DNA of 64,000 bases from an uncultured Clostridia bacterium. GTDB lineage: Bacteria; Bacillota; Clostridia; TANB77; CAG-508. Location: the NCBI GenBank assembly GCA_944392455.1, contig CALXWP010000002.1, positions 147,577 through 211,576 on the forward strand, given 5' to 3'. Positions 32,190 through 42,437 of this stretch are shown piece by piece; the stretch's first letter is position 1, and each line of letters begins with the position of its first letter. The notes under the pieces were generated by a model, which saw nothing but the letters and a program-made list of their open reading frames with translations, had not been told where the DNA came from and did not search any database. The translations under genes were made by a program, and so were the position numbers.

Positions 32190-32488
32190 ATATTTACACC
32201 TACCTTTTATTTTGTGTGAAAACGATTAATTTTTTACTTTTGATAAAATTAGAATCAAATGTTTAAATAATTTTTAATTTGAATTTGAGATAAATAATTT
32301 TGAAATAATTTTTTTAGATTTAAATAAGATTAATAAAATAGAAATAATTTTAACCTAATAACTAATTTTTTTGAATTAAAATTATAATTTAATCTATAAA
32401 ATTGCAATTTTTAGATTATTTATATATTACTACTATTTCCATAAATTGTAAAGCATTTTTCATCGACATTTTTTGACATTAGAATATA
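32190..32488. other. AT-rich gap without a gene
   Basis: Nearly all A/T. It holds the sortase promoter region near 32190-32260 but no convincing reading frame, RNA or repeat. Confidence 0.5.
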
Positions 32489-32532
32489 AAATAGCAATAA
32501 TATACTATTTACTAGTTATATTATTGCTATCT
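32489..32532 (-). terminator. Terminator after the two-component operon
   Basis: ATAGCAATAATATA pairs perfectly with TATATTATTGCTAT, 27 bases past the kinase stop. Confidence 0.75.
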
Positions 32533-32558
32533 GTAATTAAAATATTATTTGTTTTTAT

Positions 32559-34079
32559 CTAGATTTTATTTGTTTCACCTGGATCTCTATCATCTAACTC
32601 AAAATAGAATTCTACGCCATTTTTTAAATTAATTACTCCATAGTCATTTTTGTAATTAGTCATTATAGCTTTTACTAATGCTAAACCTATTCCTGTTCCA
32701 CCATCTGCTCTATTTCTTGATGAATCTTCTTTATAAAATCTTCCCCAGATCTTGTTAATATGCTCCTCTTGTATATTATCTCCTGTATTAAATACAGATA
32801 TTCTAACTTTTTCGTTATCTTTCTTTTCTGTTTTTACAACAATCTCTTTTTTTCTGTCTACTTCTTTTGCATGTTTTATAGCATTTGTAATGTAATTTGT
32901 CACAACTTGTTCTATATAAAAGTCATCAGCAAATACTTGTACATCATCATCTGATAAAACTTTTACACTAATATTTTTCTCCTCTAACATTACTTTTGAT
33001 TTTCTAATAACTTCATTTATTAATTCTGCTATATTAAAGAATTTATTATTAAATTTTCTTTTACCATACTCTAATTTCATAAGTTCTAATAATTGTTTTA
33101 CTAATTTATCCATTTTATTTGATTCATCTAGTATAACTTCTGCATAGAATTTTTTTGATTCTTCATCTGTATTTACATTTTCTATTAATCCCTCGGCATA
33201 TCCTTGTATTAAAGCTATCGGTGTTTTTAATTCATGTGATACATCAGATATAAATTGTTTTCTCATCTCATCTATTTTTGATTTTTCTTCTATATCTTTT
33301 TCTAGTTCACTATTATTTGCTCTAAGTTGCTTTATTGTTCTTTCTAGCTTATCAGACATAATATTTATGTTCTTTCCTAATTCATTTATTTCGTCATCTG
33401 TTTCAACACTTCTATATTTTTGACTAAAATCAAGTCTTGCCATTTTATCTGTTATGTCATTTAATTGAACTATAGGTGATGTAAATTTCTTTGAAATATA
33501 TGAAGCAATTATAGCTGATATTATTAATATTATTGCACCTATTATAATTAATGCTTGATTAGATATTTGAACACTTTCTTCTATTGGAACTGCTGGTATA
33601 CTTATGTATAAATAATATCCATTATCTAAGTTACCTGATAAAAGTATATAACTTATATTATTTCTACTATCATTAACCTTTCTTATTTCTATTTTATCAT
33701 TAGAATATACTGGTTTCGAACTATTTTCAAAATTATTAGCTTGAGAAAGCATATTCATTGCAGAAAATAAATCTTTATCAGTACTAAATATAATTGTGTT
33801 TGTGTTTGTTTCTATGAATATATCAAAATTATTATTATATGCTATTCTTTTTAATTCTTCTTCTATCTCAATATTTGTAGTATTTGAATTATAATAATTA
33901 TTAATTCTTGTATATAATTCTTTAACTGTATTCGTTTTAGAATATAAATAAAATGATTCTAATACAACACTATTTATTATTACAAGACATAATACAATTA
34001 TTGTTATAACAAAACACATTGTAAAGAATAGTCTAAACCTTACAGATTTAAAATTTTTCTTTGTTTTGGCCATTTCCAT
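32559..34079 (-). CDS. Sensor histidine kinase
   Basis: The 506-aa kinase has two membrane helices (about residues 14-34 and 175-195) around an extracellular sensor of about 140 residues, then a HAMP domain, a HisKA domain with the phosphorylated His in SDVSHELKTPIALIQGYAEG, and a HATPase domain (N-box VVTNYITNAIKHA, G-box GGTGIGLALVKA). It follows its response regulator by 27 bases. The signal is unknown. Confidence 0.95.
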   Translation of the reverse strand: MEMAKTKKNFKSVRFRLFFTMCFVITIIVLCLVIINSVVLESFYLYSKTNTVKELYTRINNYYNSNTTNIEIEEELKRIAYNNNFDIFIETNTNTIIFSTDKDLFSAMNMLSQANNFENSSKPVYSNDKIEIRKVNDSRNNISYILLSGNLDNGYYLYISIPAVPIEESVQISNQALIIIGAIILIISAIIASYISKKFTSPIVQLNDITDKMARLDFSQKYRSVETDDEINELGKNINIMSDKLERTIKQLRANNSELEKDIEEKSKIDEMRKQFISDVSHELKTPIALIQGYAEGLIENVNTDEESKKFYAEVILDESNKMDKLVKQLLELMKLEYGKRKFNNKFFNIAELINEVIRKSKVMLEEKNISVKVLSDDDVQVFADDFYIEQVVTNYITNAIKHAKEVDRKKEIVVKTEKKDNEKVRISVFNTGDNIQEEHINKIWGRFYKEDSSRNRADGGTGIGLALVKAIMTNYKNDYGVINLKNGVEFYFELDDRDPGETNKI

Positions 34080-34106
34080 TTCCTTCTTCTATATTTATTT
34101 TTTACA

Positions 34107-34784
34107 TTATTTTATTTCAAATTTATAACCAATACCTCTTATGGTCTCTATATATTTACCTTTCTTTCCTAATTTGTGTCTTATCTTTTTTATATGGCTG
34201 TCAATAGTTCTTGAATCACCGTAATAGTCATAATTCCAAACATTATTTAATATTTTATCTCTAGATAAAGCAATATTGGCATTATCTACTAGATATTTTA
34301 AAAGTTCATATTCTCGTAAACTCATTTCAATTTGTTTTCCATCAACAGTAACAGTTCTTCCCTCCGCATCAATAACTATTCCGCCATAGTCCTTTAATTT
34401 TTTCTCTTCTGGCTTAGTTCTTTTTAATATAGCTTCAACTCTGGCAACTAATATTTTGGGACTAAAAGGCTTTGATATGTATTCATCAACACCTAATTCA
34501 AATCCAAATAATTCATCTTGTTCTTCTCCTCTAGCTGTAAGCATAATTATTGGAACCTTTGATGTTTGTCTAATTTGGCGAAGTACTGACCATCCATCTA
34601 ACTTTGGCATCATTACATCTAACAAAATCAGATTAATTTTATTTTGATTTTCTTCAAATACTTTTAGTGCCTCTTCTCCATCAGCAGCTTCTAATATTTC
34701 AAAACCTTTTTGTGCTAAAAAGTCTTTGATTAATTTTCTCATTCTTGCTTCATCATCTACAATAAGAACCGTTGTATCACTCAT
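34107..34784 (-). CDS. OmpR-family response regulator
   Basis: The 225-aa protein has a receiver domain (acidic pair in VDDEARM, phospho-Asp in LILLDVMMPKLDG, Lys in EYISKPFSP) and a C-terminal winged-helix domain (EMSLREYELLKYLVDN, DSRTIDSHIKKIRHKLGKKG). It is the first gene of the two-component operon and should be phosphorylated by the kinase encoded next to it. Target genes are unknown; the nearby sortase/surface-protein operon is one candidate. Confidence 0.95.
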   Translation of the reverse strand: MSDTTVLIVDDEARMRKLIKDFLAQKGFEILEAADGEEALKVFEENQNKINLILLDVMMPKLDGWSVLRQIRQTSKVPIIMLTARGEEQDELFGFELGVDEYISKPFSPKILVARVEAILKRTKPEEKKLKDYGGIVIDAEGRTVTVDGKQIEMSLREYELLKYLVDNANIALSRDKILNNVWNYDYYGDSRTIDSHIKKIRHKLGKKGKYIETIRGIGYKFEIK

Positions 34785-34885
34785 CTTTTTTCACTTTTCC
34801 TTTCTAATTCTCTTATATCATACTAAATTAGAAATTATTATACAATAGTATTGTGTCTTTTTTATGAATTTTTCATAAAAATCCC

Positions 34886-35060
34886 CCTGTACTTGCTCTG
34901 CTGCCGGGTAAGAAGCTTTAATTCACACTCCAATTAATGAAATAATATGCCAAAAGGGCATACTATTAAGTGGCCGGACATTTCCATTCCATCCTTGAAT
35001 GTAGGCTTTTAAGCAAAACAAAAACTCTTATATAATGCTACTTATACAAGAGTTTCTTGT
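34886..35060 (+). ncRNA. Structured RNA candidate, 6S-like
   Basis: A GC-richer island (about 34888-35010) stands out from very AT-rich surroundings and contains no reading frame. On the plus strand it can fold into a long rod: CCTGTACTTG near the 5' end pairs with CTTGAATGTAGG near the 3' end using several G-U pairs, TGCCGG pairs with CCGGACA, and the tip is a TATGCC/GGGCATA hairpin. The wobble pairs would be mismatches on the other strand, favouring plus-strand transcription. TTGTGT-17-CATAAA lies upstream and a terminator closes it. Length and single-rod shape resemble 6S RNA; the family call is uncertain. Confidence 0.45.
35021..35055. terminator. Bidirectional terminator
   Basis: AAACTCTTATATAA pairs with TTATACAAGAGTTT (one mismatch). 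It serves mscS on the minus strand and the RNA candidate on the plus strand. Confidence 0.7.
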
Positions 35061-35061
35061 T

Positions 35062-36177
35062 TTAATTATTGTTATTTTCTTGAATTATATTTTCTTTTTT
35101 ATTTTCAGAATCATCAACATGATGTACATATACATTTTGACCAGGATATGCCATTTTTATTTCTTCAGATTCTAAGACTTTTAATATATCTCTATTAACT
35201 TTTTCTTTAAATGACAAGAATTCAGTATACGCAATAATATCTGTATATAAATATATATTAATATTTATATTATCTAGTCCAATAGTATCAAAATGTACTT
35301 GTATTGTCTTTTGATCAACATCTTCATTATTATGTAATACAAATTTTATTCTATTTATTATTCTGTCTATTTTATCAGAATTAGTTTCAAGTGGTAATTT
35401 TAAATTAAGTAAAAATCTTCTTTGTTTTAATCTTGACCAATTTATTACATTATTAGTTGTAAATATTGAGTTTTGAATTGTTACGATTGAATTATCAGAA
35501 GTTTTAATTTTAGTTGATCTAAATGAAATTTCAAGTACTTCTCCTTCATTAACACCAACAGCAATCCAATCTCCAACTAAAAATGGTTTATCTGATATAA
35601 TTGATATACCTGACATAATATCTTTTGCTATATCCTGTGCTGCTAACACTACAACTGCACTGACAACTCCAAGACTAGTAACTAGTCCTGATAAATCGAT
35701 TCCAAATACATATAATATTAAAAATACTGTTATTATGTATATAATTACTCTTAAAACTCTGCTAGTAAAGCTAGCCATTGTTTTATTGCCATCAATCTTA
35801 TCTTCATCTCTTAATTTTTTTACAATACCTTTTTTAGGATCAACAAAATTAACAGCAGCATTTGAAGCAATTAATATCAATATTATTTTAAATATTTTCG
35901 TGCAAATGTCCATTATATTTTGTGGTAACTTTATTATCATAACAGCTATATATACACCAATTATGATAAATAAAGATTTTAAAGGCTTATAGAAAGCATT
36001 ACTTTTTATTACTTCTTTATCTTTTTCTCTAAACTTAAACATCTTAATAATAAGATATGATAAGAATCTGCTAATTATGAAAAATACAAATATAATTGCA
36101 AGTGCGATTCCATAATCTATTATTTGATTTTGAGTAATATTCCTAAAAAAGTCAATTATACCATTTATTGTATCCAT
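35062..36177 (-). CDS. Small-conductance mechanosensitive channel (MscS family)
   Basis: The 371-aa protein has several N-terminal helices, then the pore-lining helix and beta domain typical of MscS: SLGVVSAVVVLAAQDIAKDIMSGI, the FLVGDWIAVGVNEGEVLEISFRSTKIKT region and the C-terminal alpha/beta cage. MscS channels release solutes when membrane tension rises on hypoosmotic shock. It lies 30 bases downstream of trmB and probably shares its transcript. Confidence 0.92.
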   Translation of the reverse strand: MDTINGIIDFFRNITQNQIIDYGIALAIIFVFFIISRFLSYLIIKMFKFREKDKEVIKSNAFYKPLKSLFIIIGVYIAVMIIKLPQNIMDICTKIFKIILILIASNAAVNFVDPKKGIVKKLRDEDKIDGNKTMASFTSRVLRVIIYIITVFLILYVFGIDLSGLVTSLGVVSAVVVLAAQDIAKDIMSGISIISDKPFLVGDWIAVGVNEGEVLEISFRSTKIKTSDNSIVTIQNSIFTTNNVINWSRLKQRRFLLNLKLPLETNSDKIDRIINRIKFVLHNNEDVDQKTIQVHFDTIGLDNININIYLYTDIIAYTEFLSFKEKVNRDILKVLESEEIKMAYPGQNVYVHHVDDSENKKENIIQENNNN

Positions 36178-36207
36178 AAATTTCTCCTTTGCTTATTTTA
36201 TAAACTA

Positions 36208-36870
36208 CTAACTTTCTAAGGTTGCAATTAAAGCTTTTATTTTTATGCCTTGTTCAGTAAACATTTTTTCATGTTCTGTTTCAATGTTTTCCCAAAAACT
36301 AGTCTCATTTATTAAATCATATGTATATTTTTCTATTTTAAATCCTGAACTTTCAAAATATCTTATACTATCATTAAATAAGTCATCATCATCTGTTTTA
36401 AAGTATATGCTTGCATCATCTGACAAAAACAATTTATATTTTTCAAGCTGTCTTATATGTGTAAGTCTTTTTTTTCTATGTTTACCTCTTGGCCATGGAT
36501 TGCAAAAATTAATATATATCCTTTCTATATTATCCTCTTTGTTAAGAATATTATCTATTCTTTCTATATCATATCTAGTAATATATATATTATCTATTTT
36601 CCTATTTGCCATTTTATATTCTTCTTCTATTTTTCTTTTTGCCAATCCAAGCATTGCATCAACTAAGTCTATTGCAATATAATTTATATCTGGGTTATAT
36701 ACAGCAAGTTGAGATATAAATCCTCCTTTTCCACATCCTAATTCTAAATGTATTGGATTATTATTTTTAAATAATTCTTTCCATTTTCCTTTATAATCCT
36801 CAGGATTATCTATATAAAACTCACTAGCCTCAAGTTCTGGTCTAGCCCACGGTTTAAATCTAATTCGCAT
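36208..36870 (-). CDS. trmB: tRNA (guanine-N7)-methyltransferase TrmB
   Basis: TrmB methylates G46 in tRNA variable loops using SAM. The 220-aa protein shows RFKPWARPELEAS at the start, LELGCGKGGFI (SAM site), AIDLVDAMLGLAKRK, and FCNPWPRGKHRKKRLTH, the tRNA-binding loop of this family. Length is normal. Confidence 0.95.
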   Translation of the reverse strand: MRIRFKPWARPELEASEFYIDNPEDYKGKWKELFKNNNPIHLELGCGKGGFISQLAVYNPDINYIAIDLVDAMLGLAKRKIEEEYKMANRKIDNIYITRYDIERIDNILNKEDNIERIYINFCNPWPRGKHRKKRLTHIRQLEKYKLFLSDDASIYFKTDDDDLFNDSIRYFESSGFKIEKYTYDLINETSFWENIETEHEKMFTEQGIKIKALIATLES

Positions 36871-37082
36871 TTTATTATCTATCTGCCTCCCTTTTTTTAC
36901 GTTTGTATTATACCATTAAAAGTAAGTTCTCACAATACTTTAAAAAAAATTCTTCTATTTATTACAATTTTCTATTAAATATACTTTTTATTTTTATTTT
37001 TTAAATTAATAATTTCTTAAGTTTTTATTTCTAGTTTTTTAATATTTCTATGATATATTGTGAGCATAGAAGGAGGGATGAT

Positions 37083-37994
37083 ATGCAAAACTTAATTTTG
37101 AAATGTGAAAATTTGCATAAAAATTTTAGAAAAAAAGAAATCCTAAAAGGTGTTTCTTTAGAAATATCTAATGGTGATATTTTAGGTTTTATTGGTCCTA
37201 ATGGTGCTGGTAAAACCACAACAATAAAATTAATATTAGGACTTCAAAAAATCAATTCTGGTAAAGTAGAAATTAATGGATTTGATATAAAAACTAATTT
37301 TGAAAAAGCAATTGCAAAAGTAGGAGCAATTATTGAAAACCCTGATCTTTATATGTATATGTCAGGTTTAGATAATCTTAAATTAATTGCTAATTTATAT
37401 CCAAGTGTTACTGATAAAAGAATTTTAGAAGTTATAAAATTAGTAGGTTTAGAAAATAGGATTAATGACAAAGTCTCAAAATATTCACTTGGAATGAGAC
37501 AACGTCTAGGTGTTGCTCAAGCAATTCTTCATAAACCTAATCTATTAATTTTGGATGAACCAACTAACGGTCTAGATCCTGAAGGCATAAAGGACCTTCG
37601 TAATCTTTTAATAAAATTATCTAAAGAAGAAAATATGGGAATATTAATTTCCAGCCATAATTTAGCCGAACTAGAAAGCTTTTGTAATAAAGTTTGTATA
37701 ATAAAAAATGGAATAATAGTAGAAACTAGTGATATCGATACTGTAAAAAAAGAAGCCTCTGAAGGCAATTACATTATTGAATTAGATGATGCAAAAAGAG
37801 CAAGATTAATTATAGGTGATATATCAATTGCTAAAGATAATACTCATATATTAGTACATGCAATAAAGGAAGATATACCTAATATAGTAAAAAAATTAGT
37901 ACTTCAAGATATACAAATTTACTCAATAACAGAAGAAATTATTAGTCTTGAAGATGCATTCTTAAAAAAGACAGGAGGTAATGTAATTGATTAA
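37083..37994 (+). CDS. ABC transporter ATP-binding protein
   Basis: The 303-aa ATPase starts at 37083 because GAAGGAGGGAT lies directly before it. It has Walker A (GPNGAGKTTTIK), the Q-loop region, the signature YSLGMRQRLGVAQAI (LSGGQ variant) and Walker B (LLILDEPTNGLDPEG). It overlaps the permease gene by eight bases. The arrangement matches bacitracin/lantibiotic or general efflux ABC-2 systems; the substrate is unknown. Confidence 0.93.
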   Translation: MQNLILKCENLHKNFRKKEILKGVSLEISNGDILGFIGPNGAGKTTTIKLILGLQKINSGKVEINGFDIKTNFEKAIAKVGAIIENPDLYMYMSGLDNLKLIANLYPSVTDKRILEVIKLVGLENRINDKVSKYSLGMRQRLGVAQAILHKPNLLILDEPTNGLDPEGIKDLRNLLIKLSKEENMGILISSHNLAELESFCNKVCIIKNGIIVETSDIDTVKKEASEGNYIIELDDAKRARLIIGDISIAKDNTHILVHAIKEDIPNIVKKLVLQDIQIYSITEEIISLEDAFLKKTGGNVID

Positions 37995-39447
37995 TTTAAT
38001 TGGTAATGAACTTAAAAAAATATTTAAGAAAAAAACAATATATATTTTGTTAATTATAACTATCGGTTATATGATTTTATCAAATGTAATGCTGAGAATT
38101 ACTAATGATTCAATGTATTCATATTACTATTTCATGGATGGTGATATAGAATATTATGAAAATAACTTATCAGATTTAGATCCTAATAATGAATCAGAAT
38201 TTTCAATGTTTTTAAATTCAAAAGTTCAAGTTGAATTAATAAAGCTCGCTGATGATTATGGTAATAATACATGGCAAGCATATATAATCTTTAATAGAGT
38301 TATAGATTATATGAATACTATTTTACGATATGAATATTCTGATGGAATAACAGATGAAGCTTATAAAGAAGCAAAAGATAATCTTAATTTAGCAATAGAA
38401 AAATTTAATACAAATGACTGGAGATACTTTGCAAATGAAGACTTAAAAGAAATAAATTCTTCTTTAGAAGAGCAATATAATTTCAAAAAACAAGCTGTCT
38501 CTCCTTCAGAAGAAGCATCTATTGATAGAACTATTTCCTCTTTAAATATAGAAAAACAAGTTGCTGAATGGAGACTTGAAAAGAATATAGATTATGGTCC
38601 ATCATTTTTAAATACAGCATTGAATGACTACTCATCTTATTCTACAGCTTTATTAGATTATGCTAATACTGATATTGACGAACTAGATTCTGATGAATTA
38701 TCTCAATATAGATCTGCATTAGAAAATATGAATCTATCTAAATACTATATTGAGAATTCAATTTCTTTAGATTCACTAAGTAGGAACTCATTTATTAATT
38801 TATTTAGTAATTACGAATTATTCATACTAATTGTTGTTATAGTAATAGCTGGTTCAATAGTTAGTGAAGAATTTAATAAAGGAACTATAAAACTTCTTCT
38901 AGTAAAACCATATAATAGATTTAAAATACTATTTTCTAAATTTGTTGTATGTTTAATTATATTACTTTTAACAATTGGAATAGTTTATATTTCTCAATTA
39001 TTGATTGGAGGTATAATTAATGGATTTGATGGATTAAATACTCCTGCAATTGTTTATAATTTTGATACAAATCATGTCGAGGAAATAAATATCTTTGTGT
39101 ATGTAATCATATTAGGTATCTGCAAATTACCAATGTATATATTATTATTAACACTAGCATTTGCTTGTAGTACAATTTTTGCCAATACTGCATTAGCTGT
39201 AGCCGTTCCTTTCTTAGGATATATAGCTTCTTCAATAATAAATCAATTTGCTCTTTTATATAAATTAGATTGGATTAAATATTTTGTAACTCCTAACTGG
39301 GATTTGTCATATTACTTATTTGGTGGTCTACCTTTATTTAAAGGTCTAACTGCACCATTCTCAATTTTAATTTGCGTATTATATCTTGCAATACTTTTAA
39401 TACTTAGCTTAGTTGTATTTAAGAAAAGAGATATAAAAAATATATAA
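37987..39447 (+). CDS. ABC-2 type permease
   Basis: The 486-aa protein starts with TTG, preceded by AGGAGG inside the end of the ATPase gene. One N-terminal helix (about residues 15-35) is followed by a large extracellular domain of about 240 residues rich in Asn, Asp and Tyr. Six helices then follow from about residue 277, with EEFNKGTIKLLLVKPYNRF, the coupling segment typical of ABC-2 permeases. It should form an exporter with the 37083 ATPase. Confidence 0.9.
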   Translation: MINLIGNELKKIFKKKTIYILLIITIGYMILSNVMLRITNDSMYSYYYFMDGDIEYYENNLSDLDPNNESEFSMFLNSKVQVELIKLADDYGNNTWQAYIIFNRVIDYMNTILRYEYSDGITDEAYKEAKDNLNLAIEKFNTNDWRYFANEDLKEINSSLEEQYNFKKQAVSPSEEASIDRTISSLNIEKQVAEWRLEKNIDYGPSFLNTALNDYSSYSTALLDYANTDIDELDSDELSQYRSALENMNLSKYYIENSISLDSLSRNSFINLFSNYELFILIVVIVIAGSIVSEEFNKGTIKLLLVKPYNRFKILFSKFVVCLIILLLTIGIVYISQLLIGGIINGFDGLNTPAIVYNFDTNHVEEINIFVYVIILGICKLPMYILLLTLAFACSTIFANTALAVAVPFLGYIASSIINQFALLYKLDWIKYFVTPNWDLSYYLFGGLPLFKGLTAPFSILICVLYLAILLILSLVVFKKRDIKNI

Positions 39448-39465
39448 CTATTAATTTTAGTTTCA

Positions 39466-39502
39466 TAAAAAATAGAGAAATATAGAAATTTCTCTATTTT
39501 TT
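39466..39502. terminator. Terminator between ABC exporter and ord
   Basis: AAAATAGAGAAA pairs with TTTCTCTATTTT between convergent genes, with T-rich flanks. Confidence 0.75.
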
Positions 39503-39545
39503 ACTATTATATTATTTTATATTTAAATTATTAGCCTAATATATA

Positions 39546-40625
39546 TTAATCTCTTACATATTCGTTCATTGGTTTTACTAAATATTTTAATTCATCTAAC
39601 TTATCTGTAGAAACATAACCTGATTTTCCATTTATAACATCTGGTATTCTATTTACTACTGTTGCACAAGTAAGTTCAACTGTACTTGGTCTTGAAACAA
39701 CTATTGTAGTATTTGGTTCACCTTCTATTGTCCATTCATTTTTATCGTAATCCTCTTTCGAATATACTTTTCCTATACATTGGGTTTCAAGTGTAATTCC
39801 TTCTTTAGTTTTTGTTGTTACAACTGCACTCATACCTGTTGCCATTCCTTTTTTTACTGTCATTCCTAAAGTTGATGATTCAATATCTTCTTTATATGTT
39901 TGAGGTACACATTTTTGAGTTTGACTTATTGGTGTTAATCCTAATTTTGAACATAACCATCCATTTACATTCCACATATATGAAGGAGCATATTCCCCTG
40001 CATTAATTACCTTTTGTCTTTCATCTTCACTAATTTCATCTGCAGATGCTATTTTTTTGTCAAATTCTTCTAATGTAAGTCCTGCACCATGAGCTTCTGC
40101 TAGTGCTATTCCATAATCTTCTACATTATATGAAGAACTTCCTTTAATTTTTGTTATTTTTTGAGTAGATCCTGCAATACTGCTAATTAATTGTCCCCAA
40201 TAAACATCTTGATATCCGCTTCCTGTTATTGTGCAATTATTTGCTTTGGCTAACTTATCAATTTCATCTGTTACTGTTGGATTAGAATTAAATGGAAAAA
40301 ATGCTTCTTCGCATGTAGATATTGCATTTATTCCTAATTTTGCACAAAGCATAAATGCATCTTTTATATCATTTAATAAACTCATTGTTGTTACTATTAC
40401 TATATCTGGTTTTACTTCATTTAATAAAGTTTCTGCATTTTTTACATCTGTAACATTTATTCCTGTCTTTTCAGTTCCCATTATTTCGCCTATATCTTTA
40501 CCTATAACTGCAGGATTCATATCAATAGCACCTACTATTTCTCCTCCTTTTTCTAACACATATCTCATTGTATAAACAGACATCTTTCCTGTTCCATATT
40601 GTACCACTCTTACTTTTCTCTCCAT
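39546..40625 (-). CDS. ord: 2,4-diaminopentanoate dehydrogenase-like protein (Ord family)
   Basis: The 359-aa protein resembles Ord of the clostridial ornithine-degradation pathway, which oxidises 2,4-diaminopentanoate with NAD(P)+. It has an N-terminal nucleotide-binding fold (VVQYGTGKMSVYTMRY, where GxGxM-type glycines bind NAD(P)), GEIVGAIDMNPAVIGKDIGEI, CEEAFFPFNSNP and a long C-terminal catalytic part. Related proteins include dihydrodipicolinate-reductase-like enzymes. No other ornithine-pathway gene lies next to it, so its substrate here is uncertain. Confidence 0.8.
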   Translation of the reverse strand: MERKVRVVQYGTGKMSVYTMRYVLEKGGEIVGAIDMNPAVIGKDIGEIMGTEKTGINVTDVKNAETLLNEVKPDIVIVTTMSLLNDIKDAFMLCAKLGINAISTCEEAFFPFNSNPTVTDEIDKLAKANNCTITGSGYQDVYWGQLISSIAGSTQKITKIKGSSSYNVEDYGIALAEAHGAGLTLEEFDKKIASADEISEDERQKVINAGEYAPSYMWNVNGWLCSKLGLTPISQTQKCVPQTYKEDIESSTLGMTVKKGMATGMSAVVTTKTKEGITLETQCIGKVYSKEDYDKNEWTIEGEPNTTIVVSRPSTVELTCATVVNRIPDVINGKSGYVSTDKLDELKYLVKPMNEYVRD

Positions 40626-40691
40626 ATTACACTCTACCTCCTAATAAATTTATTTATACAGAGATTATATCATTAATTTAAAAAAAATATA

Positions 40692-40731
40692 CAAAAAAAC
40701 AGGAAAAATAAAATTACTTGTTCCTGTTTTA
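40692..40731 (-). terminator. Terminator at the end of the DnaJ-domain gene
   Basis: AAAACAGGAA pairs with TTCCTGTTTT. It begins in the stop codon of the gene and runs into a T-run on the minus strand. Confidence 0.75.
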
Positions 40732-41478
40732 ATTAAATAATCCTGTTATAAAATCCCATATTCCAGTAAATATACCTGTTATTATTGATACTATAATATC
40801 TATTACTGTTTTTATTATTGGATTACTTTCATAAAAATTTATCATCCACTTACGAGTTGGCGGAAATAGCCATAATAAAAATATTATTACTATAATAATT
40901 ATTATTACAAAAAATAAATCTCGTGTTTTTTCTTTTGTCCATCTTTCTTTTACTTTAAAACCAAGACTTCTTAAATAATCATTATATGCGTTTGTATATT
41001 CTTTATTTAAATTCTCTTGCATTTTCATTCTTTGTTCTACTTCTTCTTGTCTTAATCTTTGTTCATATTCCATTCTATCCTTATCATAATTAAAATTCGT
41101 ATTATTTGAATTATTATATGATTGATCATTAGTTACATTATTATTTCTATTATAATTCTGAGAATATCTTTGATTTGCTTGATTATTTGGTCCATAAGCC
41201 ATATTTGAACTAGCTTGTTTTTTTAACTCTTCTTCTCTTCTTTCTTGTTCTCTTTCAGCTTCTAATTCATTATCATATGCTTTTCTTTTTTGTTCATCTC
41301 CCAATACTTCATATGCTTCATTGATTTCTTTCATTTTATCTTCTGCATGCTTCTTTTCTTCAGCAGGTTGTAAGTCTGGGTGATATTTTTTTACCAATAT
41401 CTTATATGCTTTTTCTATTACTTCTGGTGAAGCATTTTCACTTACTTCTAGTATTTCATATAATGTATTTTTAGCCAT
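40729..41478 (-). CDS. J-domain membrane protein
   Basis: The 249-aa protein has an N-terminal J domain ([19 protein letters not shown], then KYHPDLQ with the HPD motif), a long Asn/Gln/Glu-rich coiled or disordered middle, and two C-terminal hydrophobic helices (about residues 188-207 and 225-247). It probably recruits Hsp70 (DnaK) to the membrane. Not the canonical DnaJ: zinc-finger and substrate domains are absent. Confidence 0.85.
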   Translation of the reverse strand: MAKNTLYEILEVSENASPEVIEKAYKILVKKYHPDLQPAEEKKHAEDKMKEINEAYEVLGDEQKRKAYDNELEAEREQERREEELKKQASSNMAYGPNNQANQRYSQNYNRNNNVTNDQSYNNSNNTNFNYDKDRMEYEQRLRQEEVEQRMKMQENLNKEYTNAYNDYLRSLGFKVKERWTKEKTRDLFFVIIIIIVIIFLLWLFPPTRKWMINFYESNPIIKTVIDIIVSIITGIFTGIWDFITGLFN

Positions 41479-41598
41479 ATTTTTCCCCTTATTTTGTTTG
41501 ATTTTTCCTCATTATAACATTAATATATTAAAAATGATAGTATTTTTAATATATTTATGATATAATTTTTTTGAATTTTTATGAAGAGGTGATAACTT

Positions 41599-42363
41599 TT
41601 GAAATTAACATCTAATGGTGAAACATTGGCAGAGAGTAAAGTACTAATTCTCTATATACTTAATAATGTAAAAAAAGCAATAAATAATAATACTTTATAT
41701 AAAATTGTTCTTTCTGTTTTAGATATGAATTATTTCTATTTCCAACAATTTCTATTAGATTTAATAAAAAGTGATTTTGTTCTTACTTATGAACAAGAAG
41801 ATCAGAATATGTACTTAATAACAGAAAAAGGTATTAGAACATTAGAACTTACAGAAGATATTCTTCCTGGAATCTTAAAATTACAAGTTGATACAAACTT
41901 AAAATACACTCTAGATGATGTAGATGAAGAAAATTCTATCGTTGCTGAATATACACCTATAAATGAAAATTATTATAATGTAACATGTAAAATTATGGAA
42001 AATAATGAATGCCTTTTTGAAGTAAAAACTTTTGCTGGTTCTAGAGAACAGGCAAAACAAATTGTTGAAAATTGGAAAAGACATGCAGGAACAATGTATC
42101 CAAATTTATTAGAAATTTTAACACAAGATTTTGGAGATGAAGATGGATTAGAAGAGCAATCTTCACATACTATCGAAAATGTTATTGGATCACCAAGAGA
42201 AGTATATAATTATGATGTAATTAATAGAAATATCCAAGAAGAAATCACATCAGAATCTGACATAAATTCTGATAAAACAATTATAAATAATAGTTCAGAT
42301 GTAATAGAAGGAAATATGAATATTTTTGATTTACTTGATGATAAAAATAATAAAAGTAAATAA
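41599..42363 (+). CDS. DUF4364 family winged-helix protein
   Basis: The 254-aa protein starts with TTG after GAGGTGATAA. The first 170 residues match the DUF4364 pattern of clostridia: an N-terminal winged helix (SKVLILYILNNV, YFYFQQFLLDLI, YLITEKGIRTLE) and a beta-rich part. A disordered acidic tail of about 80 residues is added. Function unknown; a DNA-binding or regulatory role is inferred from the fold. Confidence 0.85.
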   Translation: MKLTSNGETLAESKVLILYILNNVKKAINNNTLYKIVLSVLDMNYFYFQQFLLDLIKSDFVLTYEQEDQNMYLITEKGIRTLELTEDILPGILKLQVDTNLKYTLDDVDEENSIVAEYTPINENYYNVTCKIMENNECLFEVKTFAGSREQAKQIVENWKRHAGTMYPNLLEILTQDFGDEDGLEEQSSHTIENVIGSPREVYNYDVINRNIQEEITSESDINSDKTIINNSSDVIEGNMNIFDLLDDKNNKSK

Positions 42364-42370
42364 TATAAAC

Positions 42371-42413
42371 AAATAAATAGCAACAAACTAAAAAATTTGT
42401 TGCTATTTGTTTT
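42371..42413. terminator. Terminator between DUF4364 gene and proS
   Basis: AAATAGCAACAAA pairs with TTTGTTGCTATTT between convergent genes. Confidence 0.8.
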
Positions 42414-42437
42414 ATAATTTTATAATTTTTAAACTTA

